Shown here piece by piece: positions 51,555 to 60,770 of a stretch of DNA of 64,000 nt; within the stretch, counting starts at the first letter, position 1; each line of letters starts with the position of its first letter. The position numbers and the translations under genes are program-made. This stretch comes from an uncultured Eubacteriales bacterium (GTDB taxonomy: Bacteria; Bacillota; Clostridia; Christensenellales; CAG-138). Below the pieces are notes generated by a model that was not told where the DNA came from, searched no databases, and worked only from the letters and a program-made list of their open reading frames with translations. The stretch lies in assembly GCA_900543475.1 (NCBI GenBank), contig UQRU01000002.1, forward strand, positions 4,280-68,279. Direction: 5' to 3'.

Positions 51555-52106
51555 ATGTTTGAAATATTGGTGCTTGCGAACCTGATGCTGAAACCTTGCT
51601 ATGGCTATGAATTTAAGCGGCACCAAAAGGTGTTAAATCCCAATAATAACAAGATCTATCCGCTTTTAAAAAAATTTACAGACGAGGGCTTGGTTACCGT
51701 GCGTTCCGAGACCCAAAGCGATAGGCCGGCCCGTAAGGTATATGAAATAACCGACGCCGGCCGGCAACGGTTTGTTGAAAAATTGCGGGACTTTCCCTTA
51801 AAGGAGGCCCATTTAAACGATAATTTCTATTTACGGGTGGCTTTTTTCTCCCTACTGTCCACCCAGGATATCGATCGCATCCTGCAAACGAGACGGAAGG
51901 CTTTATCTGCCCGCTCGCAGCTTGCCACCATTTGCGAAGGCTTGATCGAATACCCGGATTGCTTTTCGGATATCCTTTTCCTACAAAACTATCTGAGCGC
52001 CGTGACCCAGACCGAACTCCGGTTTGTAGACAATCTGCGCAAGAAATACGGTTTACCTGTGGATGCGTCCCAGGCGGACGAAGCAGACGCCCAGCCCCAA
52101 GGGTAA
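51555..52106 (+). CDS. PadR-family transcriptional regulator
   Basis: A 183-residue protein with the PadR winged helix at about residues 1-80 (ILVLANLMLKPCYGYEFKRH, KIYPLLKKFTDEGLV, RKVYEITDAGRQRF) and a C-terminal Vir-like helical dimerisation region. It is placed after the polyferredoxin. Its probable targets are the two ATGT-N8-ACAT sites at 46572 and 49305. PadR proteins often respond to phenolic acids or other small aromatic compounds; the ligand here is unknown. Confidence 0.9.
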   Translation: MFEILVLANLMLKPCYGYEFKRHQKVLNPNNNKIYPLLKKFTDEGLVTVRSETQSDRPARKVYEITDAGRQRFVEKLRDFPLKEAHLNDNFYLRVAFFSLLSTQDIDRILQTRRKALSARSQLATICEGLIEYPDCFSDILFLQNYLSAVTQTELRFVDNLRKKYGLPVDASQADEADAQPQG

Positions 52107-52267
52107 AAATGGGAGGATGCGTTTGCATGGGAAGGGCCCTATAAAAGTACGCTTCCCAATATGGGGATAGCGAGCTTTGGACGGCAGGCGCGGATGCTTT
52201 CAGGGTATCCGCTTTTTGCTGGCGCGGCAACTTGGCTGTATAGGGCTGCCGTATAATATAATGGAAG

Positions 52268-52290
52268 GAGACGCATAGGCGTCTCTTTTT
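52268..52290 (+). terminator. Terminator after the PadR gene
   Basis: GAGACGC/GCGTCTC is a 7-bp stem with a 4-base loop, followed by five T residues, about 160 bases after the PadR stop. Confidence 0.82.
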
Positions 52291-52362
52291 GGATACGCCT
52301 GGGAATTTGTACGCATGGGACAGGCGGCAAACAGCCGCCGCCTTTGCGCCGGAGGTAAACGA

Positions 52363-52393
52363 AACGCCAGGCCCCAGGTGGGGCGCTGGCGTT
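52363..52393 (-). terminator. Terminator of the minus-strand lipoprotein gene
   Basis: On the minus strand a 13-bp stem with one bulge (AACGCCAG-GCCCC arms) is followed by TCGTTT, 20 bases after the lipoprotein stop. Confidence 0.75.
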
Positions 52394-52413
52394 GCAAGGC
52401 GAAGGCGGAAACC

Positions 52414-52818
52414 TCAATAGCCGTGATCTGCATGTTCCCAACGGCCTGCGCCGTCCCGCACCAAGATCCAATTCCAGCCGGTGTAGGTGCTGTTGGGATT
52501 GAGGGAACCGTCCCCCCCGGACGCGTCTACGGTGAAGGAGGAGGTGAGGATAATGGCCTGGTCCTTTTCGCATTGGTCGGCCCAGTGGGCAAAGGCTTCC
52601 GCATCGTCGCCAGGATACTGGATCTGGGTTAGGGTGCAGCCGGAGAATTCCTTTTTAAAGTACCGGATGGCCACGTCCATGGCGGCGTCTATCTCCTCTT
52701 GGGAATACAGGGAAGACGGGGCGTAGAGCCGTTCCACATTCCGCACGTTCCCGCCGCAGCCGGATAAAAGGCACAGGACGACCCAAACCATAAGCGCTAG
52801 GGAAATGCCTCGCTTCAT
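52414..52818 (-). CDS. Small lipoprotein of unknown function
   Basis: A 134-residue protein with a signal peptide and lipobox LLSGC at about residues 17-21. The mature part contains YSQEEIDAAMDVAIRYFKKEF and a C-terminal block rich in Gly, Asn and Trp (GGDGSLNPNSTY, WNWILVRDGAGRW). I believe similar proteins are common in gut Clostridia, but I cannot name a characterised member. It is anchored outside the membrane. It may share a transcript with the SpoIID-like gene 39 bases upstream. Confidence 0.8.
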   Translation of the reverse strand: MKRGISLALMVWVVLCLLSGCGGNVRNVERLYAPSSLYSQEEIDAAMDVAIRYFKKEFSGCTLTQIQYPGDDAEAFAHWADQCEKDQAIILTSSFTVDASGGDGSLNPNSTYTGWNWILVRDGAGRWEHADHGY

Positions 52819-52857
52819 ATTGATAATGCTCCTTTCCTTTGGCCTAGGGGCCGCCCA

Positions 52858-55800
52858 TCAACCAAAATTCACATATTCGCTAAACACATACCCTAAGGTC
52901 CCCTGATAATTTGCCAGGCACCAATCCCCCTGCACATAGTATACCGTGATCTCGCTGCGACGATCCAGCAGTTTGATCACAGCGCTGTCCGTATTGGCGC
53001 CGGCCCGTAGGTTCACCTGGGCGGAGGTGGTGCAGGCCCGGGGCTGGATGTTGGCGTTAACCTGGGGAATGCCCGCATCCCCCTGGCTTTCCACCCGGAT
53101 ATAATCCTTGAAGGCAAAGCCTGCCTGGCCTTTATACAGCACGTAATACCACTCGTCCCATTGGCCAAGGATCTGCAATTCCGTGCCCTTGGAGAGCAGC
53201 TGGATCTTTTCGGCCTGGGTGCTGGGGGCCTTGCGGAAGTTCACCTTGCCGCCTGCGCTCCCCTGGGCCAGACGCACGGTGGAGCTGGAAACCGGCGTAT
53301 CCGGTGTGCCCACGGTCTCCTGCTGGTCTGCGCTGGTCTTTTTTACGTATTTGCCGTAAACATAGCCCATGATCCCATTATATTCTACTTGCTGCCAGTC
53401 CCCGTCCTGGCCGTAAAGGATCAAGGATGCCCCTTCCGGGATGCGGCCCAGCTTTTTGTGGCTGGTGGAAGGGCCCTCCCGGAAGTTTACGTCGGTGGTG
53501 GTGACGCCTTTGCCGGTGCTTTGGGGCTTGGAAGGCTCGTCGGGCTGGAACAGATCCTCCATGGCGTCGTTATAGCTTTGGGTGACGGTGATATACTTGG
53601 AACTTACATAGCCCGCCGTGCCGTCCTCTAGCTTTACCTTGTACCAGCCGGATTCCATTTCGTAGAGGATCACCTCTGCGCCCTTGCGGAGGATATCCAG
53701 CGCTTCATGGCTGGTGCCCGGGCCTTGACGCAGATAGACGTTGCCCGTGGTCTTGCCAAGGCCGGTGCTGCCTTGGGGCGGCGCCCCCTCCACATTGCCC
53801 TGGCTATCGATCCGGGCGGTGCCGGTGATGGTGATATAGCTATCGTATACGTAGCCTTTGGTTTGGCCGATCTGCACGTAATACCAATCCCCATCCCGGC
53901 CCAGGACGAATACGCCGGTATTTTTATCCAGCTTGCCATAGCTGGCAAAGCTGGTATCCGGCCCCTTGCGGAAGTTTACGCCGCCGGCGTTGAGCAAGCC
54001 GGTCTCCACGGCGGTATAGCCGCTGGAAACATCGGGGGTGGCGGTGGGTTGGGCCGATGGGCTGGGGGTGGAAAGGGGCAGGGAAGGCTGCAAGGGGGTA
54101 TCCACTTCCGGCACATAGGCGGGATAGCCGGTGATGCGCACATAGCTGCCGATGATATACCCGTTTTGGCCGTTGGCCTGGGCCCGATACCAACCGTTTT
54201 CCTGGCCATAGATGGAAAGGGGCGTGTTCCGGTCCAGCTTGCACAGGCTTTCATAGAGGGTGCTGGGGCCGGTGCGGAAATTCACCCCTTGGCCGGTGAC
54301 TTGGCCATAGGCGATGACCCCCGGGGCCGCAGACCCTTCGGGCGTGGGGGAAGGGGCGGGGGAAGCGGAGGGGGAAGGCGTAGCGCCGGAATTCGGGGGA
54401 TAGCCATTGTCATAGGCGATGTAATCCTCGGACACATATCCCGCATAGCTGCCGTAGGCCACCCGGGCCCAGCCGCCTTCCCGGCTGAATACCTGAAGCT
54501 GGGCGTCAGCGGGGATCACGCCCAAAGAAGTATAGGTGACCCCCGGGCCTACCCGCAGGTTGACTCCGCCGGTGGTACGGGCGAGCACATAGTCGCCGGC
54601 AGGCTGGGAGGCGTCGGGCCGGGCCGGATCGGCGGGCATCTGGACGGAGATGGTGGATAGGGTGGCCCCAGGATAGTAAAATTTCAGGATATCCCGGTAG
54701 GATAAGCCTTCGCTGGCTGCCTGCTGGGCGCCTCGCTGGCTTAGGCCGACCCCGTGGCCGTAGCGCAGATGGTAGATGTAATAGGCGCTGCCGTCTGCGG
54801 CCTGCTCCCCCCAGAAGATCCGAAGGGAGCTATCCAAGACGACCTGGTAGGCTTCCAATTCTTGGGTGGTAAAGTTGACGGTGATGTTTTCCAGCAGGGT
54901 ATTCCCTGCCGTATATACGGATACTACGGCAGTCCCTGCGGTCATATTCCGGGTTTGTCCGGAAAAGCGGGGGGTGTGGAGGCTGAATTGGGCCACATTG
55001 TATAGGGCGGTGCAGCTTTGGCCGGTGGCGGCGCTGGCCTTGGTGAGCAAAAGGTTCCACAAGCCCTGGCTGATGGAGCCGCCCCGGTTCAAGGGAACGG
55101 TTACGGTTTCCTTTTTGGCGTATACATTGCGCAGGTCGTAGGGGTCCTGTACCACGGCATAGCCGCTGCTGCTCCTGCCGCTCCAGGCTTGGCTGGGCAG
55201 CATGGTCTCGCCGCCATTGCTGGCAGCATAGTAGGTGCATAATAGCTTGCCGTTTACGGTGAGGACCTCCTGGATGGTGGAATCCACCGCGGCGATCACG
55301 TTGGAATAGCCGGCATAATAGCCCCGGTATACCTGGTCGCTGGAGGTATCCCCGATGTCGTAATCCCCGCTGGAGCGCAGGGAAAGGGCGTAACACTTGG
55401 CGGCAATGGCCTGGGCCTTGAGGGCCTCCATGGGGAAGGAATCGCTCATTTCATAGGCCACCACCCCGTAGAGGTAATGGGCCAGGGGAACTTCGTTAAT
55501 GACCCGTAAATACCCGGAGGACAGGGGGGCGATGTAGAAATGCCCCAGGTACCGGTAGCCGTTGAGCTGCAAATATCCGGCGCTCTTGTCCATTTTGGCC
55601 CGCATCAGGTGCAGGCTAACGCCAGTATATAGGCTGCCCAGGCTGCTGTGATACAGGGTTAGGGTACCGTCCAGATTGGAGCGGACGGTTAATGTGCCCC
55701 CGGAAAAGGAAGCCCCATTTTCCTGGATAAAGTATTCACCAGAAACATAGATGGATAAAGCGGTGGCGTTATTGGTGGAGAGTTTGACGCGGATGGTGTC

Positions 55801-55887
55801 ATACGAGCTGTCCGCAAGGGATATACCGGCGGGCAACAGGGCAAAAACCATGACCAGCGCCAAGATCAGCGCAATAAACTGTCGCAT
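52858..55887 (-). CDS. SpoIID/LytB-domain protein with seven bacterial SH3 repeats
   Basis: A 1009-residue secreted protein. It has a signal peptide (about 1-25), a SpoIID/LytB domain to about residue 420 with NEVPLAHYLYGVVAYEM, QAIAAKCYAL and the catalytic-type HGVGLSQRGAQ, then seven SH3b repeats. The repeats are marked by VNLR/VNFR/VYLR-x-GP-x-T motifs and are separated by Pro/Ser/Thr linkers. SpoIID proteins are lytic transglycosylases acting on glycan lacking stem peptides; SH3b domains bind cell wall. At about three times the SpoIID length it resembles cell-wall amidase enhancers more than the sporulation protein itself. Confidence 0.9.
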   Translation of the reverse strand: MRQFIALILALVMVFALLPAGISLADSSYDTIRVKLSTNNATALSIYVSGEYFIQENGASFSGGTLTVRSNLDGTLTLYHSSLGSLYTGVSLHLMRAKMDKSAGYLQLNGYRYLGHFYIAPLSSGYLRVINEVPLAHYLYGVVAYEMSDSFPMEALKAQAIAAKCYALSLRSSGDYDIGDTSSDQVYRGYYAGYSNVIAAVDSTIQEVLTVNGKLLCTYYAASNGGETMLPSQAWSGRSSSGYAVVQDPYDLRNVYAKKETVTVPLNRGGSISQGLWNLLLTKASAATGQSCTALYNVAQFSLHTPRFSGQTRNMTAGTAVVSVYTAGNTLLENITVNFTTQELEAYQVVLDSSLRIFWGEQAADGSAYYIYHLRYGHGVGLSQRGAQQAASEGLSYRDILKFYYPGATLSTISVQMPADPARPDASQPAGDYVLARTTGGVNLRVGPGVTYTSLGVIPADAQLQVFSREGGWARVAYGSYAGYVSEDYIAYDNGYPPNSGATPSPSASPAPSPTPEGSAAPGVIAYGQVTGQGVNFRTGPSTLYESLCKLDRNTPLSIYGQENGWYRAQANGQNGYIIGSYVRITGYPAYVPEVDTPLQPSLPLSTPSPSAQPTATPDVSSGYTAVETGLLNAGGVNFRKGPDTSFASYGKLDKNTGVFVLGRDGDWYYVQIGQTKGYVYDSYITITGTARIDSQGNVEGAPPQGSTGLGKTTGNVYLRQGPGTSHEALDILRKGAEVILYEMESGWYKVKLEDGTAGYVSSKYITVTQSYNDAMEDLFQPDEPSKPQSTGKGVTTTDVNFREGPSTSHKKLGRIPEGASLILYGQDGDWQQVEYNGIMGYVYGKYVKKTSADQQETVGTPDTPVSSSTVRLAQGSAGGKVNFRKAPSTQAEKIQLLSKGTELQILGQWDEWYYVLYKGQAGFAFKDYIRVESQGDAGIPQVNANIQPRACTTSAQVNLRAGANTDSAVIKLLDRRSEITVYYVQGDWCLANYQGTLGYVFSEYVNFG

Positions 55888-55948
55888 AGCAAGATCCTCA
55901 ACGATACGATATTATTATATACATAATAACATAAATTTCGCCCAATGA

Positions 55949-55972
55949 ATACCTGCATTGTAATGCAGGTCT
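55949..55972. repeat. Palindromic 24-bp boundary repeat, copy 1
   Basis: The core ACCTGCATTGTAATGCAGGT is a perfect palindrome with 9-bp arms. An identical 24-bp copy lies at 56172-56195 in the same orientation. Confidence 0.8.
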
Positions 55973-56171
55973 CAGCTTGTCGAGAAACCCCTGGGGGCTC
56001 GGGGGCCGCAGCCCCCGGAGGCTATAATCGGATTTGGCGACATGCGCGTCAAATCCGCAAAAAGCCTTGCGTAGCAAGGGTTTCCTTGCATAGCTCCCTG
56101 GCCGCGCCGTAGGCGCAAGGGAGCTATGAAAACCTCGAAAAAGTGGCGCAAGCCACTTTTTCGACAGCCTG
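55973..56171. repeat. 199-bp multi-hairpin element between the two palindromic repeats
   Basis: Five perfect hairpins follow one another: GGGGGC/GCCCCC (56001-56016), CGGATTTG/CAAATCCG (56029-56057), CCTTGC/GCAAGG (56065-56079), CATAGCTCCCT/AGGGAGCTATG (56089-56128) and a 13-bp stem TCGAAAAAGTGGC (56135-56164). No ORF with a ribosome site is present. The bounded, highly folded layout suggests a small mobile repeat or a structured RNA. It lies in the 490-base gap between the SpoIID-like gene and pnp. Confidence 0.65.
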
Positions 56172-56195
56172 ATACCTGCATTGTAATGCAGGTCT
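56172..56195. repeat. Palindromic 24-bp boundary repeat, copy 2
   Basis: Identical to the copy at 55949-55972, including bases flanking the palindrome (AT before and CT after the core). Confidence 0.8.
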
Positions 56196-56376
56196 GTGAA
56201 TGATTATGCTCATTTGTACCGGCAGCCAATCCAAGCTCCAAAGCTGGCGGTGAAAAACGGAGGCGACCCGGGGAAAACCCGAGGGAAATGGCAAAAAAAG
56301 GCGTGCTTTTTTTCTTATCATATTGTATAATACGAGGGATAATGAAGATTGGTAGATAAGGAAAAAGGAGAAACAC

Positions 56377-58470
56377 ATGCAAGGTAATTTTTCAATGGAG
56401 CTGGCAGGCCGCACCCTGTCCGTGATCACAGGCAAGTATGCGGAACAAGCAGGAGGTAGCGCCCTGGTCCGCTGCGGGGATACGGTGGTGCTGGTATGCG
56501 CCACGGTGGCAAAGGCGCCCCGGGACGGGGTGGATTTTTTGCCCCTGAGCATCGAATTTGAAGAGAAGATGTACTCCGTGGGCAAGATCCCCGGCGGTTT
56601 CATCAAGCGGGAAGGCCGTCCCAGCGAAAAGGCCATCCTGACGGACAGGCTCATCGACCGGCCCCTGCGGCCCCTGTTCCCCAAGGGCTTTTATAACGAC
56701 ATCCAGGTGATCGCCACGGTGTTGTCCGTGGATCAGGACGTGCAGCCGGATATTTTGGCCATGCTGGGCAGCTCCATTGCCCTCTCCATCAGCGAAGCGC
56801 CCTTTATGGGCCCCACCGGCGCAGTGGCGGTGGGCATGGTGGACGGCAAGTATATCATCAACCCCAATAGCGAACAGCGGGCCAAGAGCCGCCTCACCCT
56901 GACGGTGGCCGGCACCCGGGACGCGGTGATGATGGTGGAGGCCGGCGCCTGCGAACTCACCGAGCAGGAAATGCTGGATGCCATCCTGTATGCCCACGAG
57001 GAGATCAAAAAGATCGTGGCCTTTATCGAGGACATCCAGGCCCAGGTGGGCAAGCCCAAGATGGAGGTCAACATCTACCAGCCCGACCCGGCCTTTGCCG
57101 AGGAAGTGCGGTCCTATGCCCGGGATAAGGTGGAGTGGAGCCTGGATACCTTCGACCGCTATGAGCGGGAAGCGCGCAGCAACCAGGTGAAGGAGGAGAC
57201 CGTCGCCCACTTTGCGGAGGCCTATCCGGACAGCGAAAAGGATGTGGATAGCATCCTCTACACCCTCACCAAGGAGATCGTCCGGGATAAGATCATCAAC
57301 CGGCACATCCGGCCCGACGGCCGTAAGCAGGATGAGATCCGGCCCATCTGGTGCGAGACCGGTATCCTGCCCCGCACCCATGGCAGCGCCGTGTTCACCC
57401 GGGGCCAGACCCAGGTGATGACCATCGCTACCCTGGGCTGCATGGGGGATGGCCAGACCCTGGACGGCATCGGCGAGGAGGATTTCAAGCGCTACATCCA
57501 TCATTATAATATGCCTCCCTATTCCGTGGGAGAGACCCGGCCGGTGCGTAGCCCGGGCCGCCGGGAGATCGGCCACGGCGCCCTGGCGGAGCGGGCCCTG
57601 CTGCCCATGATCCCCTCTGAGGAGGAATTCCCCTATGCCATCCGCCTGGTATCCGAAGTGGTCAGCTCCAACGGCTCCACCTCCCAGGCTTCCATCTGCG
57701 CCAGCACCATGGCCCTCATGGATGCGGGCGTGCCCATCAAGAAGCCGGTGGCCGGCGTGGCCATGGGCCTGATCAAGGACGACGCCAACGGCAACATCGC
57801 CGTATTGACGGATATCCAGGGCCTGGAGGACTTCCTGGGGGATATGGACTTTAAGGTGGCGGGCACCAAGGACGGCATCACCGCCATCCAGATGGATATC
57901 AAGATCAAGGGCATCGATAAGGAGATCCTTACCCGGGCCCTGGAGCAGGCCCGGCAGGGTAGGCTATTCATCCTCAACAAGATGCTGGAAACCATCCCGG
58001 AGCCCCGCAAAGAGCTTAGCCCCTATGCCCCTCGTATCCTCCAGTTCAACATCCATCCCGATAAGATCCGGGAGGTGATCGGCAGCGGCGGCAAGACCAT
58101 CAACGGCATCATCGCGGAGACCGGCGTCAAGATCGACATCGAGGACGACGGCCGGGTGTTCATCGCCTCCCCGGATATGGCGGCGGCGGAAAAGGCCAAG
58201 AAGATCATCGACAGCATCTGCCACGACATCGAGGTGGGGGAGGTGTTCTTGGGCAAGGTGGTGAATATCCTGCCCATTGGCGCCCAGGTGGAGCTCAAGC
58301 CCGGCAAGAAGGGCCTGGTACACATCAGCCGCCTGGCTAACCACCGGGTAGAGCGGGTGGAGGACGAAGTCAGCGTAGGCGACGAGCTGCTGGTGCGGGT
58401 CATCGCCGTCAAGCCCGATGGCAAGATCGACCTGACCCGGAAGGATCTTTTGCCGGACGCCAAGAAATGA
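56377..58470 (+). CDS. pnp: Polyribonucleotide nucleotidyltransferase (PNPase)
   Basis: A 697-residue trimeric 3'-5' phosphorolytic exoribonuclease. Two RNase PH domains come first, with [24 protein letters not shown] in the first and [12 protein letters not shown] in the second. A KH domain ([15 protein letters not shown], about 565) and an S1 domain ([20 protein letters not shown], about 625) follow. AAAAAGGAG precedes ATG 56377. The usual neighbour rpsO is absent, but the following ylxY-like and M16 genes keep the order known from Bacillus. Confidence 0.97.
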   Translation: MQGNFSMELAGRTLSVITGKYAEQAGGSALVRCGDTVVLVCATVAKAPRDGVDFLPLSIEFEEKMYSVGKIPGGFIKREGRPSEKAILTDRLIDRPLRPLFPKGFYNDIQVIATVLSVDQDVQPDILAMLGSSIALSISEAPFMGPTGAVAVGMVDGKYIINPNSEQRAKSRLTLTVAGTRDAVMMVEAGACELTEQEMLDAILYAHEEIKKIVAFIEDIQAQVGKPKMEVNIYQPDPAFAEEVRSYARDKVEWSLDTFDRYEREARSNQVKEETVAHFAEAYPDSEKDVDSILYTLTKEIVRDKIINRHIRPDGRKQDEIRPIWCETGILPRTHGSAVFTRGQTQVMTIATLGCMGDGQTLDGIGEEDFKRYIHHYNMPPYSVGETRPVRSPGRREIGHGALAERALLPMIPSEEEFPYAIRLVSEVVSSNGSTSQASICASTMALMDAGVPIKKPVAGVAMGLIKDDANGNIAVLTDIQGLEDFLGDMDFKVAGTKDGITAIQMDIKIKGIDKEILTRALEQARQGRLFILNKMLETIPEPRKELSPYAPRILQFNIHPDKIREVIGSGGKTINGIIAETGVKIDIEDDGRVFIASPDMAAAEKAKKIIDSICHDIEVGEVFLGKVVNILPIGAQVELKPGKKGLVHISRLANHRVERVEDEVSVGDELLVRVIAVKPDGKIDLTRKDLLPDAKK

Positions 58471-58559
58471 TCCCAAGGCCCGCCCTGGGCGCGCCTTGAA
58501 ACATACGGGCCTGGGTGGGTTTGCGGCCCTGGCCCCGCATCATTTTATCTATACGAATC

Positions 58560-58591
58560 CGTTAAAAAGTGGCCAAGGCCACTTTTTAACG
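58560..58591. repeat. Perfect 15-bp inverted repeat after pnp
   Basis: CGTTAAAAAGTGGCC/GGCCACTTTTTAACG with a 2-base loop. The inner arms AAAAAGTGGC/GCCACTTTTT are the same as in the last hairpin of the element at 55973-56171. It may be a terminator of pnp or a second piece of the same repeat family. The rest of 58471-58778 holds no gene. Confidence 0.65.
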
Positions 58592-58778
58592 CAATAAGGC
58601 CATAAAAAATCTTTTCGTCCCCAGGAATGCCCCGTGACAAAGAAGTAGATGGACGTATTTTTAGCCCCCAGGGATGGAGCTGGCGGCGGGGGAAGGGGAA
58701 AAGGAATTTTTACCCAAGGGGCTAAGGCCGCCCCTTGGCGCATACCCATATATATAGAACAAACAAGGGGGATGCGCC

Positions 58779-59453
58779 ATGGGAAGGTCGAAGGCCGGAC
58801 ACGCGGTTACCAATCTGCTTTTGCTGCTGCTGATTGCGGGATTATATCTGGGGACGACCCAGCCCCAGACGATCAGCGTCAGCGCCCCGGTATACCGGGG
58901 CCAGGCGGAGGGGAAAATAGCCTTACAATTCGCCGTGAGTTGGGATGCGGGGGCGCTGGAGGATATTTTGGATACCCTGGAAGAAAACCATGCCCGCGTC
59001 ACCTTTGCCTTGAGCGGAGAATGGGCGGCTCGCAATCCCGCCTTAGCCCGGCGCATGGCCCAAGATGGCCATGAGCTGGCTACCATGGGCTATGCGGTTG
59101 GCCAGGATGGACGGCTTAGCTGGGTACAGGAGGATGTAGAGCGATCCCTGGAGGCCATAGAAGCAGCGGCTGGGGTAAAACCAACGTTGTATTATTCCGG
59201 GGGGCGGTCGGTCACCGTGTCGGGCCGGGTAGCCCATAAGCTGGGGCTGACCCAGGTTTTGTGCACGGCGGATCTATTGTGCGCCCGGGGCGTTGCTGCG
59301 GATATTCTTGCCAGGCTGCCCCAGGAGCCTATACCGGGCAGCATCCTGCTGCTACAGCCCACCCAGGCCGCTGGGGAGGCCCTTAGCGGGATTCTTACAG
59401 CATTACGGGAGAAAGGATTGGAGCCTGTCCCTGTGGGGGAGGTGCTCCAATAG
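58779..59453 (+). CDS. YlxY-like polysaccharide deacetylase-fold protein with weakened catalytic motifs
   Basis: A 224-residue protein with one N-terminal hydrophobic anchor (about 10-26) and a NodB-type fold. The first deacetylase motif, normally TFDDG, reads SWDAG, and the expected H-x-x-x-H metal motif after GHELATMG is not evident. It is placed directly between pnp and the M16 peptidase gene, exactly as ylxY in Bacillus. Loss of metal ligands suggests it no longer deacetylates, or does so poorly. Sporulation relevance is inferred from synteny. Confidence 0.8.
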   Translation: MGRSKAGHAVTNLLLLLLIAGLYLGTTQPQTISVSAPVYRGQAEGKIALQFAVSWDAGALEDILDTLEENHARVTFALSGEWAARNPALARRMAQDGHELATMGYAVGQDGRLSWVQEDVERSLEAIEAAAGVKPTLYYSGGRSVTVSGRVAHKLGLTQVLCTADLLCARGVAADILARLPQEPIPGSILLLQPTQAAGEALSGILTALREKGLEPVPVGEVLQ

Positions 59454-59465
59454 GGATCGGATTTC

Positions 59466-60734
59466 ATGATCATAACAGACCGGTTGTCAAACGGCATGCG
59501 GGTGGTGGCGGAGCCCATGGAAGGGGTCCGCTCCGTTGCCATCGGGATATGGATACCCGCGGGACCTGTATACGAGGGGCCCGATGAGGGCGGGATCTCC
59601 CATATGATCGAGCATATGCTCTTCAAGGGCACGGACAACCGTACCGCCAAAGAGATCGCAGGGGAAATGGACGGGCTGGGGGGCAACCTAAACGCCTTTA
59701 CGGCCAAGGAATGCACCTGCTACTATGCCAAGGTGTTGGACGAGCATCTGGGCCAGGCGGTGGATATTTTACAGGATCTGGTACAATACCCTCGCTTAGC
59801 GCCGGAGGATTTAAGCCGGGAGCAGGGGGTGGTATGCGAGGAGATCCTCATGGTGGAGGATAGCCCAGAGGAACTGGTTCACGAGCTGCTGGGCAGCGCC
59901 ATCTATGGGGAAAGCCCATTGGCCCGGCCGATCCTGGGTTCTCAGGAAAGCGTGCGGGCATTTACGCCGGATCGCCTACGGGCATATATGGCCCGCCGGT
60001 ATCAGCTGGGGCAAATGGTGGTGGCTTGCGCAGGCAGGGTGGATATGCAGACCCTGCTGCCTTTGCTGGAGGCGGCGTTTTGCAAAGGGGAAAAGGCCCT
60101 ACCGGCACCGGGAGAGGACATGCCTGCCTCCCAGCTGCTTCAGGGACAGCGCTTTGTGGCCGCCCAAAAGGATGTGGAGCAGACCCATATTTGCCTTGGC
60201 TTCCCCGGCTTTCCAACGGACACCAAAGAACAGTTCGCCCTGTATGTGCTCAACAATGCCCTGGGCGGCTCCATGAGCAGCCGGCTGTTCCAGCACATCC
60301 GGGAGGAGCGAGGCATGGCCTATTCGGTTTATTCCTATCCCAGCGGCTACAGCGGCACAGGGTATTTCGCCCTGTACGCAGGCACCGAGGGGAAGCAGGG
60401 GGCCAAAGTGGCGGAGCTGATGCTGCAGGAAGCCAGGCGCATGAGGGAGCAGGGCCTTACGGCGGATGAATTCCACCGGGCAAAGGAACAGCTAAAGGGC
60501 AGCTATATGCTGGGCCAGGAAAGCACCTCTGCCAGGAGCAGCGCCATTGGCCGCAGCATGCTGATGCGGGGGTATGCCCTGGAGGAAGGGGAAATGCTCA
60601 GCCGTATCGCCGGCGTGCGTATGGAGGATGTAGAGGGCATCTTGCCCTATGTATTGGATGAGACCCGCATGGTTGCGGCCGTGGTGGGGCGGCAGGCGGT
60701 GCATGAGCCGATCCGCCAGGCCCTTAACATGTGA
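59466..60734 (+). CDS. mlpA: M16-family zinc metallopeptidase (MlpA/YmxG-like)
   Basis: A 422-residue pitrilysin-family peptidase with the inverted zinc motif HMIEH at residues 46-50 and a distal Glu in the ELVHELLGSAIYG region. The second half contains the typical RxxY-like GMAYSVYSYPSGYSGTGYF segment. It starts 12 bases after the ylxY-like gene. The order pnp-ylxY-M16 matches Bacillus, where the peptidase is called MlpA. It probably acts in the cytoplasm as a dimer. Confidence 0.9.
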   Translation: MIITDRLSNGMRVVAEPMEGVRSVAIGIWIPAGPVYEGPDEGGISHMIEHMLFKGTDNRTAKEIAGEMDGLGGNLNAFTAKECTCYYAKVLDEHLGQAVDILQDLVQYPRLAPEDLSREQGVVCEEILMVEDSPEELVHELLGSAIYGESPLARPILGSQESVRAFTPDRLRAYMARRYQLGQMVVACAGRVDMQTLLPLLEAAFCKGEKALPAPGEDMPASQLLQGQRFVAAQKDVEQTHICLGFPGFPTDTKEQFALYVLNNALGGSMSSRLFQHIREERGMAYSVYSYPSGYSGTGYFALYAGTEGKQGAKVAELMLQEARRMREQGLTADEFHRAKEQLKGSYMLGQESTSARSSAIGRSMLMRGYALEEGEMLSRIAGVRMEDVEGILPYVLDETRMVAAVVGRQAVHEPIRQALNM

Positions 60735-60770
60735 TTGTGGCCTTGCGGCAGCAGAAAGGAGGCGATCCCC

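Noticed and set aside
55949-56195. CRISPR array suggested by two identical repeats
   Set aside because: Only two repeats, spacing of 199 bp, internal hairpins and no cas genes.
56124-57576. Minus-strand open frames opposite pnp and its upstream region
   Set aside because: They are antisense shadows of the strongly conserved pnp reading frame.
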